A model generated the notes under the pieces. The model was not told where the DNA came from. It did not search any database and was given only the letters and a program-made list of their open reading frames with translations. Position numbers and translations under genes: made by a program. A stretch of DNA of 33,847 bases from Acidobacteriaceae bacterium (GTDB lineage Bacteria; Acidobacteriota; Terriglobia; Terriglobales; Acidobacteriaceae): NCBI GenBank assembly GCA_030037545.1, contig JASHRF010000066.1, forward strand, positions 1 through 33,847, in the 5' to 3' direction. The stretch's first letter is position 1. The number at the start of each line of letters is the position of its first letter. This document shows, piece after piece, positions 15,075-23,040 of the stretch.

Positions 15075-16907
15075 ATGGCAGAACTCACCTTCGCCGAAAA
15101 GCTGCTGATCGCGCGCAAGCAGCTTGACCTGTATCAATACCAGATGGCCGAGCGGCTGGGCGTGCACCCCAACTCGCTCACCAAGTACGAGCGCGGCGAG
15201 GGCAAGCCGCATGCCGCCGTGATACGCATGTTCGATCTGCTGTGCGAGCAGCAGGGAATCCGCTTCGACGAATACGAGAGCGGCGAAAAATCCAAGGGAG
15301 CAGCGATGAGGATCGTTCTGGCGGAGAAGGTATCGCCGGCCACGCTGGCGGTGTTTGCGGCCGAGCCGGGTTGGGAAGTCAAAACGCACGACCAATTGCC
15401 GGAGGGTTTGCCGGCCGCACTGGCCGAGGCCGACGCGCTGGTGGTGCGCTCGGCCGTGCAAGTCGACGATGCCCTGCTCCAGCACGCGCCCAAACTGCGC
15501 GTGATCGGCCGCGCCGGGGTGGGCGTGGACAACATCGACGCCGACTCCGCCACGCGCCGCGGCATCGTGGTCATGAACACGCCGGGCGCGAATGCCGTGG
15601 CCGTGGCCGAGCTTACGCTGGCCCTCATGATCGCGCTGGCGCGCAATATCCCCGCGGCCAACGCCTCCATGCACGCAGGCAAATGGGAGAAGAAATCGTT
15701 GCAGGGTACGGAGCTGCGCGGCAAGACGTTGGGAATTCTTGGCCTGGGCCGCGTGGGCCTCGAAGTGGCCAGGCGCGCGCGCGGCTTTGGCCTCGAGATC
15801 ATCGGCAGCGACCCGTTTGTCTCTGCTGCCGTGGCGCGCGAGAACGGTATCGGACTGGTTCCGGCTGAAGAGCTTTTCGCCAAATCGGACTACCTGACAC
15901 TCCATGTCGGACTCACGCCGCAGACCCATGGCATCATCAACGCCAAGACGCTTGCCACCATGAAAAAGGGCGCGCGCATCGTCAATTGCGCGCGCGGCGA
16001 GCTTGTCGATGAGACGGCATTGGTCGAGGCGTTGAAGAGCGGGAAGCTTGCCGGCGCGGCACTCGATGTGCTCAGCGTCGAGCCGCCGCCAAAGGATTCG
16101 CCCTTCTTCGAACTCGACAATGTAATCCTCTCTCCGCATATTGCCGGCTCCACGGCCGAGGCCCAAGAGGCCGTGGGCGCGCAGATCGCCATGCAGGTGC
16201 GCGAGTATTTAAAACTCGGCGTGGTGCAGAACGCGGTCAACCTGCCCTCGCTCTCCCACGAAGAGTACGTGAAGCTGGCGCCGTACATAGATCTTGCCGG
16301 AAGGCTGGGCGCGTTTCTTGCGCAAGCCGGAAAGAGCGGCATAGAAGCCATTCACCTGGTTTACGGCGGTGCCCTGGCTGAAGCCAGAACCGAGCTGTTG
16401 CGCAACGCGGCTCTAGCCGGCCTGATCGAGAGTTCGGGAGGGGGCTCGGAGAACATCAACCGCATTAACGCGGCAGCGGTGGCGCAGGAGCGCGGCATTC
16501 GCGTGCACGAGCAGAAGGACGAAGGCGCGCGCGGCGGCGCGGCCACCGTGCTCACCATCGAACTGCACACCGCATCGGGTTTGAGCCGCGCCAGCGCCAC
16601 CGTCCTGCGCGACGAGCAGCCGCGGCTGCTGGAGTTCGACGGCATCGATATCGAGACCCCGCTCGAAGGCAATCTGCTGGTCTGCCGCAATCTCGACGTG
16701 CCCGGCGTGATCGGGCGCATCGGCACCATTCTCGGCGAGCACGGCGTCAACATCGCCAACTTCGCGCTGGGCCGCGAGCGCACCGGCCCCAAGCCGGTGA
16801 AAGCGCTCTCGGTAGTGCAGGTAGATGCGCCGGTCTCAAGCGCGGTGCTGGAGGCGCTGGGCTCGATCGAGGCGCTGCTCGATGCGCGGCTGGTGGTGCT
16901 GGCGTAA
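15075..16907 (+). CDS. serA: D-3-phosphoglycerate dehydrogenase with an in-frame N-terminal XRE helix-turn-helix
   Basis: One open frame of 610 codons. Residues 1-72 form a Cro/C1-type HTH (EKLLIARKQLDLYQYQMAER, LGVHPNSLTKYERGEGKP). SerA homology starts at Met78 (MRIVLAEKVS): substrate domain, GILGLGRVGLEVARR nucleotide-binding loop at about 217-231, NCARGELVDE with the catalytic Arg, SPHIAGSTAEAQ with the catalytic His, an intervening ASB-type domain, and a C-terminal ACT domain (DVPGVIGRIGTILGEHGVNI, about 545-564). SerA oxidises 3-phosphoglycerate in the first step of serine synthesis, and the ACT domain usually senses serine. AAGGGAG precedes ATG 15306 (5-nt gap), so SerA alone (533 residues) may be made from that internal start. 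GGAG also precedes ATG 15075, so both starts are credible. Confidence 0.9.
   Translation: MAELTFAEKLLIARKQLDLYQYQMAERLGVHPNSLTKYERGEGKPHAAVIRMFDLLCEQQGIRFDEYESGEKSKGAAMRIVLAEKVSPATLAVFAAEPGWEVKTHDQLPEGLPAALAEADALVVRSAVQVDDALLQHAPKLRVIGRAGVGVDNIDADSATRRGIVVMNTPGANAVAVAELTLALMIALARNIPAANASMHAGKWEKKSLQGTELRGKTLGILGLGRVGLEVARRARGFGLEIIGSDPFVSAAVARENGIGLVPAEELFAKSDYLTLHVGLTPQTHGIINAKTLATMKKGARIVNCARGELVDETALVEALKSGKLAGAALDVLSVEPPPKDSPFFELDNVILSPHIAGSTAEAQEAVGAQIAMQVREYLKLGVVQNAVNLPSLSHEEYVKLAPYIDLAGRLGAFLAQAGKSGIEAIHLVYGGALAEARTELLRNAALAGLIESSGGGSENINRINAAAVAQERGIRVHEQKDEGARGGAATVLTIELHTASGLSRASATVLRDEQPRLLEFDGIDIETPLEGNLLVCRNLDVPGVIGRIGTILGEHGVNIANFALGRERTGPKPVKALSVVQVDAPVSSAVLEALGSIEALLDARLVVLA
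15294..15308 (+). promoter_or_regulatory. Internal ribosome binding site and start for SerA proper
   Basis: AAGGGAG, 5 nt, ATG at 15306 inside the XRE-SerA frame, exactly where SerA family homology begins. The upstream HTH codons are in frame with no intervening stop, so translation could give both the long fusion and the normal enzyme. Confidence 0.55.
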
Positions 16908-16910
16908 GAA

Positions 16911-17006
16911 ACCAGTTCACAGTTCTCAGCTTGTTCTCTGCCAGCTCTCGGGCTCATGGTTGGTACGGGAGTCTTTCAAACTGTGAACTAAGAGCTGCGA
17001 ACTGGT
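16911..17006. repeat. Inverted repeats after serA
   Basis: AGTTCACAGTT (16914-16924) and AACTGTGAACT (16979-16989) are a perfect 11-bp inverted pair around a 54-nt loop. ACCAGTTC (16911-16918) can alternatively pair with GAACTGGT (16999-17006). There is no T-run, so this is not a typical terminator. It lies between the convergent serA and M56 genes and resembles the microsatellite-like GTTCT/AACTG repeats elsewhere in the window. Confidence 0.6.
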
Positions 17007-17011
17007 CGCTA

Positions 17012-19330
17012 CTACTGAACGTGGATGTCGCCGGAACCGGTCTCGACGCGTACTTCCGGCCCTCCACCATTCAGCTCTGCGTGCACGTGATGACGTTCAG
17101 ACGAGGTCTGTATCACCATCTGCTGCGCCGTTGAAATTGTGCCCGACCCGACCGAAGCATCCAGCGTCATCGGCGCATTGCCAGTCGCAAGCTCGATGTT
17201 TCCGGATCCTGTCTGCAGCTTCCAGTCGGCGGAAGGAATTCCCGCTGCGCTGATGCCGCCCGAGCCTGTTTGCGCCTTCAGGCTTCCATGCACGCCATTG
17301 ATGACAATGCTGCCGGAACCTGTCTGCGCTTTGGCGTCGCCCTCGCCGGTGTTTTCGACGGTGATGTTTCCGGAGCCGCTCTCGGCTTTGAATCCGCCTT
17401 CGAGGCCCCTGGCCACGATATTTCCGGAGCCGGTTTGGAGCTTCGCGCCCACGCCCACGCCCTCATCGCCAATGTTGCCGGAAGACGACATGGCTTCCAG
17501 CACGGCGTCGGCCGGAGCCTCGATTTCGTACTCGATGCTGATGTGGTTCGTGCCCTCCCGGTACGGCCCGCCGCCGATGCGAATGGTGTTCCCGTTCTGT
17601 TCAATGGGCGGGTTGGCCGCAATGGCGTGAACCTCGTCGGCGTCGCTCGCGTACTGCGAATGGACCTGCGCATGAATGACCACCTGGTTGGCCGGACCGC
17701 GGGTCAGATGGATGTCGCCGGCGGCATTCATTACGTGCAGATCGAGCTTGCCACTGAAAGTCAGAGTGCGATCGAACGTGGCCTCTGTCTGCGCGGGTGC
17801 GGGCCGGACGAGCGCGTGCCCCATGCCCGAGAGCATAGCCAAAAGCTCTCCGCCGGAACCGAATGAATTGAGGCTCCCGGAGGTATTCTGCGCGCCAGCC
17901 GACGGAACATCAATGTGTATGGCCGGAATATCGATGTGCTGCGCCGGCATGTTGACGTGCACGGCCGGGACATTTATGTGCATAGCGGGAACGTTCACAT
18001 GCACAGCCGGCCCGTTTATTTGCGTGGCAGGAATGTTCACATGCACAGCAGGCACGTTTATGTGGATGGCGGGAATGTCGACGTGCGTGGGTGCACCCGG
18101 CTTGTCTTTCGCTGCGAGACCGGAGCCAAGTCCCGACGCAGCTTTGGGCGCAGCCGCCGGCGCCGGCTCGTTCTGCGGCGGAGCCTGCGCGGCATCGGGC
18201 GCGCTTGCGGGCGCCATGGTGATCGGTGCGGCATCAGGATGCGATTGCCCGGCGATCGGCGCTTGCTGTGCTGCCTGGCTCGCAGCCTGCACGCGCAGCA
18301 GCGCGGAGGCCGCAAACAGCGCCGCGGGAACCACTACTGCGGCCACAAAAGCGCGCCGGCCGCCAGCAAAAGCCTGGCCAAATGCACGATCGTTGAGCAG
18401 GCGCTCGATGCGGCGGGAAAGACTCGAAGGACGGGCCATGGCAACTCCAATCGGGGTTAGGCGCGGCGCGGCCGCGAATTCAAGAAGCACCTGCGCGTAC
18501 GAGGAACGGCTTTTCGCTTGTTCCAGGCCGGAGCGGTCGCTGATGGCCTCGCCCAATTCCGATAACTTGCGCTTGAGCCACCAACCCAGCGGGCTGAACC
18601 ACACCACCGCTGCATACAAGCCGGCCAGCAACTGCAGGTAGAAATCGCCCTGGCGGATGTGTGAGCGCTCATGGGCGAGCACGATGCGCAGCTTCTCCTG
18701 GTCCCATTCTGCGTAGTCCGCCGGCAGAATGATGGCGGAGCCTATGGTCACCGGCGACGAGACGGCGCGGCTGCAGCGCAGAGCCAGTCCACTGCGATCG
18801 AAGGAAACCGGCTCCGCGGCGCACCAGATGCGCAGCGCCGTGGCCAGCCCGTAGAGCAGGCGAAAGAGCAGCGCTCCGGCAACTGCAAGGTAGAGGAGCA
18901 TAGCGAATGCTGCCGGCGAAAGTTGAAGGCATTCCGGCATCAGCTCGGTCGTGGGCTGAGCGGACGCAATGCCCGGAGCAGAATCGGAGATAGCGGGTGC
19001 GGGGAATCTGTCCCCGGGACCGGCAGCGTGAGATCTCTCCGGCACGGACGCTGCCGCATCTGCATTGAATTGCGGGGTTACCGTTGCCGGCGCAGGCTCT
19101 GCACTTGCAGCGGCTGGGCGCGCAGCGATGGCCGGCAGCACCAGGGTCGCAGTGGGCCAGCGCGCGGTCAAGGGCAGCCGCAACGGCATGAGCAGCGCCG
19201 CGGCCAGGATTACGGTCCACGCGGCCTTCTCGGCCGGCACGTTGCGAACGCGGAAGATGCGCAGCCCGGCCCACACGGCAAGCGCCAGCGCCAGCGCGCG
19301 CAGCGCGGAATCAAGGAGTAACTCAGTCAT
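17012..19330 (-). CDS. M56 (BlaR1/MecR1-type) membrane metalloprotease with heptapeptide-repeat and DUF4097-like sensor region
   Basis: Inner-membrane zinc protease of 772 residues that probably cleaves or inactivates the neighbouring BlaI repressor. N-terminal helices (about 1-70), a Pro/Ala linker, a helix at about 138-165, then the M56 core with HERSH at 220-224 and GEAISDRSGLE at 260-270, and a further helix at about 327-346. In BlaR1 the periplasmic part is a penicillin sensor. Here it is different: residues 415-476 form nine heptads of the type xHx(N/D)xPA, and residues about 515-772 are a DUF4097-like beta domain with repeated QTGSGNI/ESGSGNI units. The signal sensed is therefore unknown. 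Its start overlaps the blaI stop by 4 bp (translational coupling). Confidence 0.88.
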   Translation of the reverse strand: MTELLLDSALRALALALAVWAGLRIFRVRNVPAEKAAWTVILAAALLMPLRLPLTARWPTATLVLPAIAARPAAASAEPAPATVTPQFNADAAASVPERSHAAGPGDRFPAPAISDSAPGIASAQPTTELMPECLQLSPAAFAMLLYLAVAGALLFRLLYGLATALRIWCAAEPVSFDRSGLALRCSRAVSSPVTIGSAIILPADYAEWDQEKLRIVLAHERSHIRQGDFYLQLLAGLYAAVVWFSPLGWWLKRKLSELGEAISDRSGLEQAKSRSSYAQVLLEFAAAPRLTPIGVAMARPSSLSRRIERLLNDRAFGQAFAGGRRAFVAAVVVPAALFAASALLRVQAASQAAQQAPIAGQSHPDAAPITMAPASAPDAAQAPPQNEPAPAAAPKAASGLGSGLAAKDKPGAPTHVDIPAIHINVPAVHVNIPATQINGPAVHVNVPAMHINVPAVHVNMPAQHIDIPAIHIDVPSAGAQNTSGSLNSFGSGGELLAMLSGMGHALVRPAPAQTEATFDRTLTFSGKLDLHVMNAAGDIHLTRGPANQVVIHAQVHSQYASDADEVHAIAANPPIEQNGNTIRIGGGPYREGTNHISIEYEIEAPADAVLEAMSSSGNIGDEGVGVGAKLQTGSGNIVARGLEGGFKAESGSGNITVENTGEGDAKAQTGSGSIVINGVHGSLKAQTGSGGISAAGIPSADWKLQTGSGNIELATGNAPMTLDASVGSGTISTAQQMVIQTSSERHHVHAELNGGGPEVRVETGSGDIHVQ
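17905..18093 (-). repeat. 21-bp degenerate tandem repeats coding xHx(N/D)xPA heptads
   Basis: Within the M56 gene, nine 21-bp units encode HVDIPA, IHINVPA, VHVNIPA, TQINGPA, VHVNVPA, MHINVPA, VHVNMPA, QHIDIPA and IHIDVPS. The alternating hydrophobic/polar pattern with a Pro-Ala every seven residues suggests a regular extended or beta-solenoid rod. Confidence 0.9.
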
Positions 19331-19773
19331 GGCTCGACCTCCTTGTAGATTTTCTTCTTGCTTTTTCCGGGCCCTGAATCGGCTGCCTTCTCCGATGCGG
19401 CAATGCGCGCAGCCAGCCGCTGCAGCTCGGCACCCTCCAGCATCTTCGAGTCCACCATCCCCACCAGCAGCGCCTCGACCGAGCCCTCGCAGAACCAGTC
19501 CACAATGCGCTTGGCCGCGCGGCCGGCCACGCGTTGCCGCGACTCGGCCGGACGATAAACGAATGTGCGTTGCTCGAGCGAATGCGCCAGGTAGCCTTTT
19601 TCCTCCAGCCGCCGAAGCACCGTGCGCACGGTCGAGTCCTTCAGCGGCCGCTCGAGATCCTCGCGTACCTGGTCGGCGGTGACCGAGCCCAGCCGCCAGA
19701 CGATCGAAAGAATGCCCCGCTCCAGCTCGCCAAGCTCCGCGGGGTCGTGACGGGGTGCGGTGTTACGCGCCAT
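19327..19773 (-). CDS. blaI: BlaI/MecI/CopY-family transcriptional repressor
   Basis: Winged-helix repressor of 148 residues. LGELERGILSIVWRLGSVTA (15-34), DSTVRTVLRRLEEKGYLAH (recognition helix and wing) and TFVYRP match the BlaI/MecI DNA-binding domain. A C-terminal helical dimerisation region follows (RAAKRIVDWFCEGSVEALLV), then a Lys-rich tail. In the classical system the partner M56 protease inactivates the repressor when its sensor is triggered. The downstream M56 gene overlaps this one by 4 bp. A perfect 17-bp dyad directly before the start codon is the expected operator, so the pair is probably autoregulated. No beta-lactamase gene is adjacent, so the regulon is open. Confidence 0.92.
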   Translation of the reverse strand: MARNTAPRHDPAELGELERGILSIVWRLGSVTADQVREDLERPLKDSTVRTVLRRLEEKGYLAHSLEQRTFVYRPAESRQRVAGRAAKRIVDWFCEGSVEALLVGMVDSKMLEGAELQRLAARIAASEKAADSGPGKSKKKIYKEVEP

Positions 19774-19775
19774 AA

Positions 19776-19814
19776 TGTTACACAGTGTAACACACAGGTA
19801 ACGTCTGCCGTCAA
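19776..19814 (-). promoter_or_regulatory. blaI promoter with BlaI-type operator
   Basis: TGTTACACAGTGTAACA (19776-19792) is a perfect 8-bp dyad around a single central base. It contains the TACA...TGTA signature known for BlaI/MecI sites and ends 2 bp before the blaI ATG. On the minus strand TTGACG (19814-19809) lies about 17-18 bp upstream of a GTTACAC -10-like element inside the dyad, so bound repressor would cover the -10 region. Confidence 0.75.
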
Positions 19815-19924
19815 GTCTTCTTGGAATTTTTTTGTTTAAGAATTCTTTACGATAAAAGTATCAAATTTAGTTTCGGGGCGGCCGTCCATGCATTTTTTCT
19901 TCAGAAGGCCACAGACCAGCCCGC

Positions 19925-19978
19925 AAACTGACCGCTGACAACTGACAACGGACGTGAACTGACCACCGACAACTGCCC
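19925..19978. repeat. Simple ACTGACAAC-type repeat
   Basis: Irregular tandem CTGACAACTGACAACGGAC / ACTGACCACCGACAACTG units fill the gap after dinB. A similar stretch (CACTGACCACTGATCACGG) precedes nupC at about 32265-32297. They appear intergenic and non-coding. Confidence 0.6.
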
Positions 19979-20467
19979 TTACCCCATCAGGCCTTTGTGG
20001 CCCATCCAACTGCGCAGGTACGAGGCCTGGCCGATGTGATAGGTCTCGTGGATGGCGAGGAAGTTGACGATGCCGCTCACTTTGCCGTCGGCGCTGGGCG
20101 GGCCTTGCGTAGCCGGCTGAGACAGCACCTCCTCTTTGACCCTCTCCAGCTCGCCGGCGAGCACGGTCGCGGATTCGCGCCACGCGCTCAGCAGCGCATC
20201 GGGCGCTGGATAGGCCGCGTCACTCTCCAGCTTGACTCCGCGCGCGAACAGCCCCAGCCAGGGCAGGTCCCACTGCGAGCCCAGGCGAGCGAGCAGCATC
20301 TTGCGCGTCCACACCACATGGCCCACGATCCACGTAATATGGTTCAGGTGATCGCTGGGCCGTTTCAGCCATTCCTGAGGCGACAGGTCTTTCACCGTGT
20401 TCTCAAGAAAACCCGTGTTAAAGCGATAGTTCTCAGCGGCGGCGGTGATGACGGCGGGAACGGGCAT
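19979..20467 (-). CDS. DinB-family (DUF664/YfiT-like) metal-binding helical-bundle protein
   Basis: 162 residues forming a four-helix DinB fold. The expected metal-ligand histidine triad is visible: His50 (HITWIVGHVVW) and His140/His144 (LAIHETYHIGQASYLR). Proteins of this superfamily include damage-inducible DinB and thiol-dependent S-transferases; the substrate of this one is not known. It lies downstream of and on the same strand as nothing closely spaced, and is separated from blaI by AT-rich and simple-repeat DNA. The start at 20467 (MPVPAVITAAAENY) has AGGAGG-like CCAGGAGG directly upstream. Confidence 0.82.
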   Translation of the reverse strand: MPVPAVITAAAENYRFNTGFLENTVKDLSPQEWLKRPSDHLNHITWIVGHVVWTRKMLLARLGSQWDLPWLGLFARGVKLESDAAYPAPDALLSAWRESATVLAGELERVKEEVLSQPATQGPPSADGKVSGIVNFLAIHETYHIGQASYLRSWMGHKGLMG

Positions 20468-20626
20468 AGGAACCTCCTGGCTGTTTCCGGAGCTCTGCGG
20501 CCGGTCGGCCGCGAGACCGAATATGATGCGAGTATCTCACCTGTCCGGGTCCGGCGAGGCGCGGCAGGTGAGGGAACTGCCTCACGCTTCTGCGCGTAAC
20601 TGCATTCAGCACGTCAGGAGGAATCC

Positions 20627-21196
20627 ATGCGCCTGATCTACCACAACCTGTTTACGGTTCTCTGGATCGCCTTTTTCGTCTATTGGCAGATCATGGCCAT
20701 CAGGGTAAAACCCACCCAACGGCTGGAGCCCATCGCTTCGCGCGTGCTGCGCGTGCTTATGTTCGGGGCGGCCATCGCTTTGCTGAGTTTTCCGCCGCCG
20801 GGTGCGTGGCTCCGCCTGCGGCTCTGGCCGCAGGGCGCGGTTCCCTTCTGGGCTGGCTTCGCCATCACTTTCGGCGGGCTGCTGGTCTGTGTCTGGGCGC
20901 GGGTGCACTTGGGCCGCAATTGGAGCCGCTCGGTCACCATCAAGCGGGACCACGAGCTGATCGTCACCGGCCCCTACGCGATGGTGCGCCACCCCATTTA
21001 CACGGGCATTCTGACCGGCTTCCTCGGCACCTCGCTGGCCGTAGGCGAAGCTCGCGCGCTGCTGGCGTTCATCCTGGTCGCCATCGCGCTCTGGATCAAG
21101 CTGCGCCTCGAAGAGAAGTGGATGCGGGCCCAATTCGGCGCAAAATACGAGGCGTATTCCAACCGCGTGGCGGCGGTAGTACCGTGGACGCTGTGA
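20627..21196 (+). CDS. Isoprenylcysteine carboxyl methyltransferase (ICMT/PEMT)-like membrane protein
   Basis: 189-residue integral membrane protein of the ICMT/phospholipid-methyltransferase superfamily, which uses S-adenosylmethionine. About four or five helices are visible (8-24, 40-56, 73-92, 128-160). The conserved C-terminal motif GPYAMVRHPIYTG (115-127, Arg121-His122) and the LEEKWMRAQFG...YEAY segment (about 161-177, Glu162) are intact. Bacterial members methylate unknown lipid or small substrates. AGGAGG lies 6 nt before the ATG. It is followed by a palindromic repeat and convergent gatB. Confidence 0.85.
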   Translation: MRLIYHNLFTVLWIAFFVYWQIMAIRVKPTQRLEPIASRVLRVLMFGAAIALLSFPPPGAWLRLRLWPQGAVPFWAGFAITFGGLLVCVWARVHLGRNWSRSVTIKRDHELIVTGPYAMVRHPIYTGILTGFLGTSLAVGEARALLAFILVAIALWIKLRLEEKWMRAQFGAKYEAYSNRVAAVVPWTL

Positions 21197-21203
21197 GTTG
21201 CTA

Positions 21204-21333
21204 GAGCGTGTTTCAAAAATGGTTTACGGGGTATTGCGTTAGGCCCCTCAGGGCTGAAGCCCAGAGCTTTCGGCCCCTATCGGCACGACTAAGCAGTGCC
21301 CTGACACGGAATGGATTTTTGAAACACGTTCTC
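21204..21333. repeat. Palindromic REP-like element with nested hairpins
   Basis: CGTGTTTCAAAAAT (21207-21220) and ATTTTTGAAACACG (21315-21328) are perfect 14-bp inverted ends. Inside are two smaller hairpins, GGGCT-GAA-GCCC near 21250 and GGCAC...GTGCC near 21281-21299. The whole resembles a family of palindromic elements (ends GTGTTTCAAAAAT, core GGCACGACT) that I recall from acidobacterial intergenic regions. It lies between convergent genes and may also end transcription. Confidence 0.8.
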
Positions 21334-21422
21334 GTACGAGATACCTGAGGTCCAATTCCTTAAAGGTCACACTAAATAACCTCTCTACTGACTATGGAAA
21401 AAGATCTGCCGTTGTTCTGCCG

Positions 21423-22898
21423 CTACGAGCCCAGTTTCTTGATCACGAGCTGATTGAGCAGTGCGGGATTGGCCTGGCCCTTTGAAGCGCGCATCACCTG
21501 GCCGACGAAGAAGCCGGCAATTGTCGTTTTGCCGGCGCGGTACTGCTCTAGCTGCCCGGGATTGGCGGTGATCACTTCGTCGATGAGCTTTTCGATGGCC
21601 GCGGAATCGGTGATCTGCTGCGGTTTTTCGCGCTCGTAGACGGCGCCGAAGTCCTCACCTTTTTCAAAGCAAATATCGAAGAGCTGTTTCAATTGTCTGG
21701 AGCTGATTTTGTTCTCTTCGAGAAGGTCGGCAGCCTGCACGATGCCGGACATCGAAACCGGCGACTGTTCCGGCTCGAGGTTGAGAGCCTTGAGGCGGCC
21801 GGCGACCTCGCTGAGCAGTAGGTTGGCCACGCGGCGGGGATTGCGTGCGGTTTTGGCCGCCGCTTCAAAGCGGTCGGCGAATTGGCGGGAAGCAGTGAGT
21901 GTGCGCGCGTCCTGCTCGGAGAGATCGTACTCGGCAATCATGCGCTTGCGGCGCGCCTCCGGCATCTCCGGGAGCTCCGCTCTTTTGCGTTCAAGGAATT
22001 CTTGCGAGAGCAACAACGGCGGCAAATCGGGTTCGGGAAAATAGCGGTAGTCGTGCGCCTGCTCTTTGGAGCGCATGGAGTCGGTGCGGCCCTCGTTGGC
22101 GTTGTAGAGACGCGTCTCCTGGACGACCTGCCCGCCGCTCTCGATCACCTCCACCTGGCGTTCGATTTCGTATTCAAGCGCGGCGCGGATGAAACGGAAG
22201 CTGTTCACGTTTTTCACTTCGGCCTTGGCGCCGAAGCGCTCTGCGCCTTTCAGGCGCACGCTCACATTGGCGTCGCAGCGCAGCGAACCTTCTTCCATGT
22301 TGCAGTCGGAGACGCCGGTGTAGAGCAGGATCTCTTTGAGGCGCGTGAGATATTCGAAGGCCTCGTCGGAGGTGCGGATGTCGGGCTCGCTGACAATTTC
22401 AATCAGAGGCGTCCCGCAGCGGTTGAGGTCGAGATAGGTGCGCGTCGCGGAGTTGGCAAAGCCTTCGTGCAGGCTCTTGCCCGCGTCCTCTTCCATGTGC
22501 AGGCGCGTGATGCCGATCCTCTTCATGCTCCCGTCTTCCGTGGGCACATCGATCCAACCGTGCTCGGCGATGGGCTTGTCGTACTGCGAAATCTGGTAGC
22601 CCTTGGGCAGGTCGGGATAGAAATAATTTTTGCGCGCGAAGATGGAGCGCTCGCGAACCTCGCAGTTGAGGGCGAGCGCGGCCAGCGCGGCGAGCTCGAC
22701 CGCTTTTTCGTTGAGTACGGGCAGCGCCCCGGGCAGGCCTAGGCAAACTGCGCAGACGTTGGTGTTCGGCTCGGCGCCGAAGCGGTTGGCGCAGCCGCAA
22801 AAAATCTTGGTGGCCGTCAGCAGTTGCACATGCACTTCGAGGCCGATAACCGGCTCGTATTTGGCCAGAATGTCGGGAGAGATGGCGGCGGTTGCCAT
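21423..22898 (-). CDS. gatB: Aspartyl/glutamyl-tRNA(Asn/Gln) amidotransferase subunit B
   Basis: GatB of the GatCAB complex, which converts Glu-tRNA(Gln) (and Asp-tRNA(Asn)) into Gln-tRNA(Gln) (Asn-tRNA(Asn)) in organisms lacking the direct synthetase. The 491 residues are of normal length. Conserved blocks: YEPVIGLEVHVQL at 14-26, KIFCGC...NTNVCAVCLGLPGALPVLN with zinc-binding Cys residues, FARKNYFYPDLPKGYQISQY at about 87-106, HMEEDAGKSLH, DLNRCGTPLIEIVSEPD, the YRYFPEPDLPPL block, and a C-terminal YqeY-like tail domain (GFFVGQVMRASKGQANPALL). gatA and gatC are not in the window. Confidence 0.97.
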   Translation of the reverse strand: MATAAISPDILAKYEPVIGLEVHVQLLTATKIFCGCANRFGAEPNTNVCAVCLGLPGALPVLNEKAVELAALAALALNCEVRERSIFARKNYFYPDLPKGYQISQYDKPIAEHGWIDVPTEDGSMKRIGITRLHMEEDAGKSLHEGFANSATRTYLDLNRCGTPLIEIVSEPDIRTSDEAFEYLTRLKEILLYTGVSDCNMEEGSLRCDANVSVRLKGAERFGAKAEVKNVNSFRFIRAALEYEIERQVEVIESGGQVVQETRLYNANEGRTDSMRSKEQAHDYRYFPEPDLPPLLLSQEFLERKRAELPEMPEARRKRMIAEYDLSEQDARTLTASRQFADRFEAAAKTARNPRRVANLLLSEVAGRLKALNLEPEQSPVSMSGIVQAADLLEENKISSRQLKQLFDICFEKGEDFGAVYEREKPQQITDSAAIEKLIDEVITANPGQLEQYRAGKTTIAGFFVGQVMRASKGQANPALLNQLVIKKLGS

Positions 22899-22949
22899 AG
22901 AGGAATTTTAGCGCTGCGGCTGGCTCGCGTCTCCGGGAAGGCAAGCAAA

Positions 22950-22971
22950 TTGCCTCACTCACTGGAGGCAA
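22950..22971. terminator. Possible weak hairpin terminator after infC
   Basis: TTGCCTC (22950-22956) and GAGGCAA (22965-22971) form a perfect 7-bp stem with an 8-nt loop. On the minus strand it is followed only by ATTTGC; the longer A/T run is on the other side. It may reduce read-through from infC into gatB. Confidence 0.4.
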
Positions 22972-22975
22972 AAAA

Positions 22976-23023
22976 GCAACCGCAGATCCTTCGACTCCCT
23001 GCGGTCGCTCAGGATGACAGATC
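22976..23023. repeat. Interspersed palindromic repeat (CCTTCGACT...AGGATGAC type)
   Basis: The stretch AGATCCTTCGACTCCCTGCG and GTCGCTCAGGATGAC belongs to a short interspersed element I recognise as extremely widespread in acidobacterial and related intergenic DNA (the TCCTTCGACTCGCT / AGCGAGTCGAAGGA type). It separates infC from gatB. Copy number elsewhere is not visible here. Confidence 0.6.
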
Positions 23024-23040
23024 GATGATTATCGAAACGC

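Noticed and set aside
16914..16989. Rho-independent terminator for serA
   Set aside because: The inverted repeats are perfect, but the loop is 54 nt and no T-run follows.
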